Shown here piece after piece: positions 37,950-47,973 of a stretch of DNA of 64,000 nucleotides. Both the position numbers and the translations under genes were made by a program. The DNA comes from Neurospora crassa OR74A (Eukaryota; Ascomycota; Sordariomycetes; Sordariales; Sordariaceae), in assembly GCF_000182925.2 (NCBI RefSeq), contig NC_026507.1:1240001-1304000 (forward strand), read 5' to 3'. The notes under the pieces are model-generated. The model did no database searches and was not told where the DNA came from. It worked only from the letters and a program-made list of their open reading frames with translations. Each line of letters opens with the position of its first letter. Within the stretch, counting starts at the first letter, position 1.

Positions 37950-38787
37950 ATATATATAGAACTTATTATAAATTTGTTAAGTTATATTATTATATAAAAT
38001 ATATTATTAATCAATTATCTTATAAATAAATAATATTATAATAGTTTTAAGGAAAGAAATATATTTTAAAGTAGTATTTAATTAATTTAATATATTATAA
38101 TTTATAGAGTATAGAAAATAGACTTTGAATAAGAATGTAAATAGAATTTATATTTATTATAATTTTTATATAATTAATTCTCAATATATTAAGAATGTAT
38201 TATTATTATATTATTATAATATAGAGAAATCTTTAAATTAAATAAAATAAAATTGTAATTAATTTTCAAATTCCTATTATAAACTTGTCTATAATTACTT
38301 AGTCCTATATTAATAAGCTATTTGTTATTATATAAGAATATAGTATTCTATACTTTCTATAATTTGAAATACATTTAGAACTTATTATAAATATACTAAC
38401 TTTTATTATTATACAAAATATATTATTAATTAATTATTTTAGAATTTAATTATATTATAGTATTTTTAAGGAAAGAAATATATTTTAAAGTAATACTTAA
38501 TTAATTTAATATATTGGAATTTATAGAGTATAGAAAATGAAGTTTTAATAAGAATGTAAGTAGAATTTATATTTATTACAACTCTTCAATAATTAATTCT
38601 AAATATATTAAGAATGTATTATTGATATATTATTATAGTTTAGAGAAATTTTTAAATTAACTATAATAAAATTATTTTTAATTTTTACATTTCTATTATA
38701 AATTTATGTATAATTATTTAGTTTTATATTAATAAATTTATTTAATATTATATAAGAATAAAGTATTCTAAACTTTTTATAATATTT
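37950..38787. repeat. Tandem duplication of a 419-bp unit
   Basis: TAGAACTTATTATAAAT recurs at 37957 and 38376, and GGAAAGAAATATATTTTAAA at 38051 and 38470. Both give a 419-bp step. The copies run roughly 37950-38368 and 38369-38787, with many transition differences. Nothing coding is visible. Confidence 0.85.
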
Positions 38788-38925
38788 ATATATAGATATA
38801 AATTTAATAAATTAATATTTTAATATAAATATTAATTGTCTCCTTATATATATCCATATATTATATACTAGTAATAATTATAATTTTATTCTTATTTAAA
38901 TTATTATTTTTCTTATAATATCTTA

Positions 38926-39025
38926 NNNNNNNNNNNNNNNNNNNNNNNNNNNNNNNNNNNNNNNNNNNNNNNNNNNNNNNNNNNNNNNNNNNNNNNNNNN
39001 NNNNNNNNNNNNNNNNNNNNNNNNN
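38926..39025. other. Assembly gap (100 N)
   Basis: Exactly 100 N. Confidence 0.99.
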
Positions 39026-40440
39026 GTTCTTTTTAAAAAAAACTTCCTATTATTATTATAGTATCAGGAAATAAAGACTTGGAAGATAATATAAAGTAGT
39101 AGTATAGTTGAATTCGATCGGTTATAATTAAGAGCTAATATACAGGGATTAATCTAGGACTAAACCTGGATTAGTTTATAACCAATTCGAAATTAGTAAA
39201 GTAAAAGTTTTTTACTTCTTAAACAAATTTATCGAATATAATATTTAAATTATCCTTACACTCTATATTAAACAAATAGAACAATTATATTTCGCACTAC
39301 TCCTCGTCTTTAAAAAGACGCTACGCTCTAGGGCCTAAATTAATCCTATATTAATTCTAAATAAATTTAAGACGGATTATAGATAAATTTATACTAAATA
39401 CTAAATTCGGTATAACTAAAATAAACCTAAATCTTTTTATCCTTAATACTAATTTACTCCTTACAAACGTTTTTAAAGAAGTAAATTTTTATTTTATAGT
39501 AAAAAGGCTATATTAATCCAAATTAAATTCTAAACTAATTTACAATTAGTCGAGGATTGGTTTAAGATATTTATATAACTATTCTTATTCTACAGCAATT
39601 TTAAAGCAATAAACGTCTTAACCTTCTTAAGAGGAAATAGAGTAATAATATCCTTCTCGGAAGCTTTAGTAATATCCTTAGCAACGTCCTTATTGTTATC
39701 TTCTAAATTATTATACTTTTTAACCAACGCCTTACCCTTCGAAGGGCGAACCGGAAGCGAAAGGACTAATTTAGAATTAATTTTAAATTCATTACTAGCT
39801 TTATAATCGCCGATAACCTTTATAAGGTTCTAATAGAAAACTATTTAAAATTAATTTCAAATAGGTTGAAAATTAGTTTGGAATTAGTTACTTACTAATA
39901 AAATCCTTATTCTTAATAAAAATTAAACTACTAACACTATTCTTCTTAATTACAACAAATATCTTATCTTCTATTTAATATTTACTAACGTACTTTCTCA
40001 AATTCGACGTTAAACCCCAATTATACTAAAAAAAAGAATTAGTATTATATCAATCCAAAATTAATTCTAGATTGGTTTTATATAAATATTATTTACAATA
40101 TCACTGTATATAACCCCGTTCGGCTTTTAAAAACGGTAAAAGATTTCGCCCGCGCTAATTTAAACTTCGCTAGCCTAAAGATTAATTAAAAATTAATTCT
40201 AAATTAATTATAAATAAATAAATTAAACTTATATTATTAAATATAAAAGGCGGGATACTAGTAGGACGCTAAATTAAGCAACAATAAGCAATATAAGCAA
40301 CTTCTTTTAAATAATTATTCACTATATTAATTTTATTAATTCCGAATTAATCCTAGATAGGTTCTTAACTAATTTTAAATTAATTACTACCATTAATATT
40401 AGTTTTTTTTTTTTAAAAAAATCTAAAAAAAATCTAAAAA
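39026..40440 (-). pseudogene. Second gene-like relic with 11-bp-repeat introns
   Basis: On the minus strand the same kind of insert appears. One runs 39895-39841 (GTAAGT...AATAG, 55 bp), and further 11-bp-period AT arrays lie near 39.15, 39.35, 39.53, 40.2 and 40.35 kb. The stretches between are less AT-biased and coding-like (Lys/Glu-rich frames), but none is long enough to name. It may be another gene of the same element as the plus-strand relic, or an unrelated decayed gene. Confidence 0.35.
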
Positions 40441-40540
40441 NNNNNNNNNNNNNNNNNNNNNNNNNNNNNNNNNNNNNNNNNNNNNNNNNNNNNNNNNNNN
40501 NNNNNNNNNNNNNNNNNNNNNNNNNNNNNNNNNNNNNNNN
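40441..40540. other. Assembly gap (100 N)
   Basis: Exactly 100 N. Confidence 0.99.
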
Positions 40541-42109
40541 ATAAAAGTAAGTGAATTTTCAAGTTGAGAAGTAATAAAATTATATTATTCCCTTTCAACT
40601 AGTCTTTAAATAATCCAGGATTGATTTAGACAAAAAATAAAAACCTTTAAGCTATATATTATATATATTCAAAGATATGATATACGTCTTATATATTAAA
40701 TAGAAATAAAATCCATTTCAGAATAAATATATATATATATGAAATAGTAAAATATATATATAAATATATATATAATATTATATATTATTAAATAAAATAA
40801 AAGTCGATTTTTAAAGATTATATATATACAAGAATTTTTAAATTAAATTTTTTATTCTAAAAGGTAAATTGTAAATAATCCCTTAATACCAAATATAATG
40901 TATTTATTTAATTCTTTAAAAGTATTTGTGTATATTGGTAATTTATATTAAAATTATATTAGTTATATTTACTTCTATTATATTTTGAATTTAATTTCTC
41001 AGTTCTGAAGCCTATTATATTAAATTATTTATATTCTTATAAAATATTTTCTATCTATTTATTAAAATAAAGATATTTCTTTTTATATAAACAGAATTAA
41101 AATAGTAATAGAAGATTTTAAATATACAATTTATAATATTATACTAATTTGTTATATTTAGATAATGATATTAAAAATACTAAGAATTTGATAAGAAGCT
41201 ATAGATAAAGAATTTAAAATTTATATAATTAAATATATTAAATTAAAATTTACAATAATAAATAATCCTATTAAATTAAATAAAAAAATGGAAATACTAT
41301 AAACGTGAAGTTAATAAATATATAGAACTAGATTTTACTTACTTTATTAAAAATATATTTTAATACTTATTAATATTTCTTAAAAATAATTTTGATATAA
41401 ATATAAGTAGATTATTTATAAGTTTTAAAGTAATGAAACTAATATAAACCTCTTTACTATATAGAGAATAATTTCTAATGAATATTTCTATATACTTTTT
41501 GATTTCTTAATAATTAATTTATATATATAATAAGTATATTTGATATTTATATTAATAGCAATATATAATAATCAAAAATGAATATACTATAGAATTATAT
41601 ATTAATATAAGCCCAATTTTATATATATAAATTAATAAATTGGAAATTGATTTATATAGCTAATAATTATATTAAAATAATCTTAACATAAGCTTTAAGG
41701 TTAAAAGTATAACAATTAATATAGAGTTATTCATTAAAAAAAATGAAATCTAAATATATTACTTAATATATTATAAATCAATTTATATTTTTAATAGTTA
41801 TATAAAGTATTTGTGAAAATAGGAAATTTAGGGTAAGTATAAATAAATTAATTGACAATATACTAAGAAATATATTAAAAGTGACTTATATTTTCAATAA
41901 TTATATTATATATATAAAATAATATAAAGTATTAAGTAAATAAAAAATAAACTATAATATATTATATAATACTGTCTATATCAAATTACGCCCGGAATTA
42001 ATATATTAATCATTTATATTTATATGAGATTTAAAATAAATATATATCAATTTCAAATTTAATAGTTATATTAAATATTTATATTAATTAAATATATAAA
42101 GTACAAAGT

Positions 42110-42850
42110 AAATAAAGTATAATTAATATTAATAATATACTATATATAGAATTACACCTAGAATTATTATATTAAGTAAAAAGAATTTTATATAAGATTG
42201 AAAGTATTTATAAATTAATTTCTAATATATTAAGGAGAAAGAAAAAGAAAATTAATTTGTAATATATTATATAATATATTATTACAAATGAATTTATATT
42301 TGGAAAATTAGTATTGAATATTTATATTTATATAAGATTCAAAGTATATATAATTAATTTCTAATACATTAATTAACATATTAAAAACTAATTTACATTC
42401 CTAAGAATTATTTAAAATATTTAGATTAATATAATATATTAAGTCGAAAGAGAAAGAAAAATAATTTATAATATATTATATAATATATTATAAATTAATT
42501 TAAACTAACAATAATTATATTGAATATTTATATTTATATAAAATTCAAAGTATATATAAATCAATTTCTAATATATTAAATAATATATTAAAAATTAATT
42601 TATATTCCTAATAGTTATCTTCAATATTTACATTAATATAATATATTAAGTAGAAAGAAAAATAAAATTCATTTATAATATATTATATAATAAATTATAA
42701 ATGAATATATATTTGTAAAAAGTATATTGAATATTTATATTTATATAAAATTCAAAGTTTATATAAATTAATTACTAATATATTAAGAAATATATTAAAA
42801 AGTAATTTACGGTTTAAATATTTATTTTAAATATTTAAATTCATATAATA
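42110..42850. repeat. Tandem array of ~200-215 bp AT-rich units
   Basis: TGAATATTTATATTTATATA recurs at 42315, 42531 and 42728, steps of 216 and 197 bp. A more diverged unit lies just before. Each unit continues with a CAAAGTnTATATAAnT segment and AGTAGAAAGAAAAATAAA-type sequence. Confidence 0.75.
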
Positions 42851-43046
42851 TATAAGGTAAGAAGTAAATAGAATACTATATACTTACGTACTTGATAGAA
42901 ATTAATTTTTAATATATTAGAAACTGATTGTAGAAAATTAAGTTTTTGAAAGCTAAACCTAAATAAGTATACATTATCATATTATTGATATTAGCTTGTG
43001 GTAAGACAGCACAGTACCAATTCTCATTTTTGTGTACGTTGAAGTC

Positions 43047-43142
43047 CTCCGATTGAAGGCCGAGGTCAGTCTTGGCGTGTCTTGGCGCCTTCTTGGCGCT
43101 CCGATTGAGGGCCGAGGTCGAGGGCATGTGTGAGGTGAGGTA
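43047..43142 (+). repeat. Short tandem duplication containing the right copy of the 52-bp inverted repeat
   Basis: CTCCGATTGAAGGCCGAGG at 43047 and CTCCGATTGAGGGCCGAGG at 43099 are 52 bp apart and nearly identical, with CTTGGCG words between them. The 43091-43142 part is the inverted partner of 28783-28834. Confidence 0.85.
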
Positions 43143-43559
43143 GGTCCTCGCTTTCAGCCGCCTGGTGCAAACACTCTCACACTATTGAATTCTTCAATCG
43201 GGCTATCGATAGGCTTTCGTAGCTCCGCGAATGGTAGCCCTTGTCAAACACTGTTTGTGTGGGTTTTCTACCGGTTAGCAAATTATCATCCATTTCCGGG
43301 ACCCAGTAGGGGCTTCAAAATGGTCGAGGCTTGCGAGGATGTAGAGAGCTGAGGTAAAATGATAGCGCCTCGAATAGTCAAAATCGCACGATGGACAGCG
43401 TCAGAGGCAGAAAAGACCTAGAATGGCAGAATACCTACCTACAAAAGGGGACTGAATCCCACTTGGTCAAGTCCTGTCTGTGTCGGGCTCGGGTAACGGT
43501 CAGCAGAGTAGTTCCTCATCTCACCCTCGTCACTCTTTTGAATTATCACCATCATCACG
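43143..43559. promoter_or_regulatory. Upstream region of the secreted Thr-rich protein gene
   Basis: Normal base composition returns after the AT block. No separate gene is seen. The segment just before the ATG is pyrimidine- and CATCAC-rich, as is usual for leaders in this window. Confidence 0.4.
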
Positions 43560-44892
43560 ATGAAGACCTTGGGACTTTTCGCTCTCTCGGGCGCTGCCCT
43601 CTTACAAGGCGTTTCAGCTGCTTGTTGTCGCAGTAATACGTGCTTGAAAGGTAAATCTTCTCCCTTCCATCTCCCTTGCGAGTCCGAATCTCGTCTAACC
43701 ATCATCCTTAGCGGTTGCCCTCGCCGACACCGGACTTGCCGATTGCTCAGCAAACCTCGGCACCGTCACCGTGACTTCCACCGCGGCCGCAACTACCTCC
43801 ACCGAAACGGTAACTACCACGGTGGACCAGGTCACCGAGTTCACTTCCACAACTTTCGATCTGTTCACCGAAACTACCACGGAAACCGGATTGACAGAGA
43901 CCCTCTTTCACACGGAAACGGTCACATCCACCGGACCGGTCCAGACGGACACGGTTACGCGCACCTTGACTCAAACCCTCACCACCACCTCGACTGAGCT
44001 GGCCCCCGGTGTCACCTCAACTGCAACATACTATCTCGCCGAGCCGACCGTCTTCCGTCGGACGGTTGTTGCTGCTCCCTCTACCCTGCCTGAGTATGCG
44101 TCGGCCGACTGTGCCGACTGGACCAAGTATGTCAAGGCATGCAAGTGCGTGGGTGTCGAGTTGGCCACCGTGACGGTAACCGTCTCCGCTGCCGTCGAGA
44201 CCGAAATCGTGACTGTGATGGTTCCCGGTGAGGAGGTGACAGTTACCGTCCCCATGACTGTTTCCAGCACCCAGACCGCCATCGTATCGGCAACCGCCAC
44301 CGACGCAAGAACCGTGACCGAAACCGTCACAGATGTGCCCGACAGCGTCACCGTCACCGAGACCGTCTCCGCCACCTCCACCGTCACCGTGACCACTACG
44401 TCGACGCCCAGCACCGTTGTGCCGCTTACTTGCCAGCCTACAGGCTACAACTTCCTGGTTTCCACGCCATATACTTCTGCGACGTCGGGGGTGAAGAGCT
44501 TGTGGCTATGGGGGCTTCAAAACCAAGTCCTCTGGGTAGGCTACGGCGGCACAGGAGCCCCCACGCAGCTGGCGGCTAGCTGGACTCTGGACAGCAACGG
44601 TTCTGTCCAAGGGCGCGGCACTAACAGCATCCTGTATGTCTCGACCGGTAGTTCGGCTGCCTCGGTGCAGGTCAAGATGGGCGACAGAAACTCTGTTGAC
44701 GCCGGCGTCGCGGCCGGTTCGATGGCTAGGATCAAGGGCTGCGTCGACGCAAGCACTGGGCGATTTACCGTCTCGGCGGATGGACGGCACAACCTCGTGC
44801 AGTGCGGTTCTCAAATATTCATCTCCAGCGGCAACGGGTCCGATGCGGGAAGCAATTGCATCCAGGCCACTCCCACGGTTACTCCTGTCTAA
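43560..44892 (+). CDS. Secreted Thr/Ser-rich cell-surface (mucin-like) protein, 423 aa
   Basis: Exons are 43560-43650 and 43712-44892; the 61-bp intron (GTAAAT...CTTAG, TCTAACC branch) keeps the frame. An N-terminal signal peptide (MKTLGLFALSGAALLQGVSA) is followed by a Cys pair. Two Thr/Val/Ser-rich repeat regions (about residues 50-155 and 181-270, built from TETVT and VTVT words) flank a Cys island, ADCADWTKYVKACKCVG (about 161-177). A non-repetitive C-terminal domain (about 271-423) has spaced Cys and a LWLWGLQNQVLWVGYGG segment. No GPI-anchor signal is seen. The Thr-rich parts should be O-mannosylated, placing it in the wall or matrix. I recognise the architecture but not a specific function. 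Confidence 0.85.
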
Positions 44893-45576
44893 CCAGTCTG
44901 GATTTCGGTTGGTGTCCGTCATGGAGAGATGGACGGATGTCGCCTGGCCCCGGTGAGGCTACTCTAGCTCATCAGGTCTGCATGCCCGATTGTCTGGTCA
45001 GAATGGCGGGGAACTGACGAGTACGGGGTCAATTATCCTGTACCTTGGTCCATCCTAAATCCCATCTGGCTTGTGTTGGTTAGCTATGGACTGCTGCTCG
45101 TCTTGTTTTCTTTAGTTACCTCACTTACCTAATTTAATGCCAACTCTTATCAACTCATAGTGCCTTTGGAAGAAATAAGTCACCTAAATTCATAAGCAGT
45201 GAACTGCCCGAAAGAGGGGATGAGAACCAATGCGAGGGATTGATAAATTGAATGGTGCAAGGAAGAAAAAGGGAAATCCCAAGGTCCGGCGCCTCCTTTA
45301 TTAGATCAATTACCTCTACCTCATACGTATCTTATCGATAAACATTTCTTTATCGATAAGATGACTGTACCTGCCGTCACTGCCTACCTATTGAACCTGC
45401 ATGTTTTTTCTTGCATGCTCTGATGTTTTGCAACTCCATCCCATTTAGTTTTGCACTTGCACAGTGCTGGATCGCAGTGTTTATCCCTTTCCTGTCATTC
45501 TTGTCATGTAAAGAGGCGGGATCACCGTTGTGACACGACGTGGTCCCTTGATGGTCCGACCATATCCCCCCACTCT
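44893..45576. other. Convergent 3' intergenic region with hairpin
   Basis: It separates the 3' ends of two converging genes and contains the palindrome listed next. A 273-codon plus-strand frame beginning at 45451 is mostly the antisense of the SfnG-like gene and is not counted as a gene. Confidence 0.5.
45329..45362. terminator. 14-bp perfect hairpin between convergent genes
   Basis: ATCTTATCGATAAA and its exact reverse complement are separated by a 6-nt loop (CATTTC). Its place between the stops of two converging genes suggests a role in 3'-end formation, which is inference. Each arm also contains TATCGATA, which overlaps GATA-type sites (TATCDA). Confidence 0.5.
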
Positions 45577-46863
45577 TTACTTCCTATAAACATCGCCAGT
45601 CCTCTCAATCTCAAACGCCTCGTCCTTTCCCCTCCCTTGCTTCTCAAGCTCTCTCACAAGGGGTATAACATTTTTGCCAAATGCCTCGACCTCCTCCTCA
45701 TAGTTAAGGAAGCCAGTCAACACCAGGTTGACGCCCAAGCTCTTGAGCAAAACGATTCGCTCAGCCACCTGCTCCTTGGTGCCGATCAGCTTAGTCTTGA
45801 ACCCATCATTGTACTGCACCAGGTCCTTGAACGTGCTAGTCGCCCACATGCCCTGCTTGTTGCTTGCGCTGGCTCCCGCGTTCTGGACCTCCTTCTTGAA
45901 GGCCTCCACAGCCTCGACGTCGGCTTTGCCCTGGATTTCTTGAAGAGTGCGGATAGCCTCCTCCTCGGTGTCGCGGACAATGACGAAGGCATTGACGGCG
46001 AACTTGACAACATTCTCGCGGCCGAACTTCTTGGCGCGCTCCTTTACGTCTGCGACCTGCGCCCGGAAACCCTCAAGGTCCATGCCGTTCATAAAATACC
46101 AGTCGGAAACCTCAGCGCCGTTATTCTTGGCGTCATCCGAGTTGCCGCCCTGAAAGATCTCGGGGTGCGGGCTGGCGATGGGCTTGGGGCTGAGCTTGTA
46201 GTTGCGGAACCGATAGAAATCGCCGGCGAAGGTGAAGCCCTCGTCTTCCGGGGCAGTCCAGATGCCACGTAGACACTTTATGAACTCGTAGGAGCGGCGG
46301 TAGCGCTCGGCGTGGTCGAGCCACCATTCACCGACTGTGGAGTACCATGTGTTATTCTCGTCTTACCACTTGAGCTTATATGGGCTTTTTGACCTACTAG
46401 CATGAAACTCGCTCTTATTCCATCCTGAAACAATGTTCACAGCAATACGTCCATCGGTGTAGTTGTCAATGCTAGCCACTTGCTTGGCGACGACAGCAGG
46501 ATTCCAGGGACCGGGAAGGATAGCGGCAATGACCTTCAGCTTCTCGGTGTGGTGAAGGAGAGCTTGTGAGAACGAGACAGACTCGTGCTGGGACGCGGCA
46601 CTGTATGAGGCAGTGAAGCGGATCTGAGTGAGAGCGTACTCGAAGCCGACGGACTCGGCGGTACGGGCATAGCGGACGTTGGACTTGAGATCCCAGCCCG
46701 TGTTCTGGGGAATCTTGGAGACGACAAGACCGCCGGAGACGTTGGGTACCCAGTAGCTGCTTTCAGGTTAGTACCGGCTGGCCGGGATACAGAAGAATGT
46801 GAAGGTGGTTTACGCAAAGAGGAGCCGGTCAGGGTCGCTGTTGAGTGTGCTGGCGTCGACCAT
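45577..46863 (-). CDS. sfnG: FMNH2-dependent dimethyl-sulfone monooxygenase (SfnG-like), 388 aa
   Basis: This luciferase-like flavin monooxygenase closely resembles bacterial SfnG, which cleaves dimethyl sulfone to methanesulfinate and formaldehyde with reduced FMN. Exons are 46863-46814, 46756-46398 and 46334-45577. The introns (57 and 63 bp) rejoin LLFA/YWVPNVSGG and EFHA/IGEWWLDH in phase, giving 388 aa. Conserved SfnG blocks visible are YWVPNVSGGLVVSK, ASYSAASQHES, VNIVSGW, ERYRRSYEF, HPEIFQGGNS, VSDWYFMNG, KQGMWATSTFKDLVQYNDGF and GTKEQVAERI. The gene is divergent from the DszC/MsuC-like gene, with a CYS3-type site between them. The family is mainly bacterial, so an old transfer followed by intron gain is plausible but untested. 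It needs a separate flavin reductase, and none is seen nearby. Confidence 0.93.
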
Positions 46864-47973
46864 GGTATCTGTTTGGGCGTGCTTGGCATTAGTATCTATA
46901 TGCTTTGCTTTGGGAAGCTAAGATCGATATGTTTCATGATATTTGTTCTTTGAGAAGTGCAGCTCAGGGGCTAGAAAAATCTGCTTGAAAAGGGAAAGGG
47001 TCTTGGCTAAAAGGGCGAGGCTCGATATTCCCCCTCTCAGCTCAACTGGCGTACACATAGCTGGCGTCTTGTAGTTGCACCACATCACTTCTGAATTTGT
47101 TTGATCATCATCTTGTGTGCGAAGTCGCTTTTCGGGTCTCGAGCTGCCGTCGGTCGGTTCTCACAATATTGCGACCAGATGACGCCATGTGAGTCGCAAC
47201 CCATCTCATCACGAAATGATGGGCTTGGCGCGGGGAAATGTGGAGTTGGACGATCGGTCGGTGTTGTCGTGGGTTGTGGTTGCGGTTTCGGGATGCATGA
47301 AAGGCGCAATAAGCTATAATGTTGGTGATGAAGAGATCCCCTGTATAAGAGGCCTTGGGGTGTCAAGATGTGAATAGCGCATGAACCGGTTCTGGTCTGG
47401 ATCGGTCCCAAAGCGGGTTGCCGCGAGAAAGCTCTTGTTCCCGACTTAGTTTGGAAGGGAGCATTGATGAGATGTTATCATCCGTTGGACTGATTGCACA
47501 ATACTGACCTGCATCTGGTGAGGAAACACTCACCAATGACGAGGCTCTAAGAGCAAGATCAAAGACTTAGTGTGACGATGACCTGCGAGAAGCCTAGATC
47601 GTAAATCCCTGGGGTCCGAAAGCGGTGATATTTGGGTACAGAAAACCCGAAAGCCAGGTCGACATCTCGAAATTTAGCTTCTCCCGGGGACATGGGATAT
47701 CGAGCTTCCTCCTTGCTTGCGAAATGTTGATGTCTGAGTGCGCAATCCTGAGAAAGGAAGATCACTGGAGGAAGGAGCATGTGATGGCTGCCAGCCAAAC
47801 CTCTGTAGCGTCAAAAACAAGATAAAACTTATAATGAAAGGCAAACCGCCATCTCAGCCGTCGTCGTCGTCGTCGTAGACTTGTGACACTCACATCCTTT
47901 TCATTACCAAAACTTTGTCTGGTGACCCCTTCAACTTGTCCCATCTCACAACCATAACATCATCATCAACACC
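46864..47973. promoter_or_regulatory. Shared divergent promoter of the two sulfur monooxygenases
   Basis: 1.1 kb between the two ATGs, with no convincing gene. It holds one perfect and one 9/10 CYS3-type palindrome (ATGRYRYCAT) at 47179-47188 and 47472-47481. A GTC microsatellite lies at about 47860-47876. Confidence 0.6.
47179..47188. promoter_or_regulatory. CYS3-type (sulfur control) binding site
   Basis: ATGACGCCAT fits the ATGRYRYCAT consensus of the Neurospora bZIP activator CYS3 at all ten positions. It lies about 316 bp before the SfnG-like ATG and about 790 bp before the other gene. Binding is inferred from sequence only. Confidence 0.6.

Larger units (their letters stand above)
28895..42955. 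repeat. RIP-type AT-rich heterochromatic block (~14 kb)
   Basis: The composition changes abruptly to very AT-rich sequence full of TA and poor in CA/TG, as expected after repeat-induced point mutation. It contains tandem arrays, gene-like relics with interrupted frames, a decayed tRNA and three assembly gaps. Apart from the relics listed separately I can assign no element family, and no open frame longer than about 100 codons survives. Borders are estimates, good to a few tens of bases. Confidence 0.9.

Noticed and set aside
45451-46272. 273-codon plus-strand frame downstream of the Thr-rich protein gene
   Set aside because: Mostly antisense of the SfnG-like exon 3.
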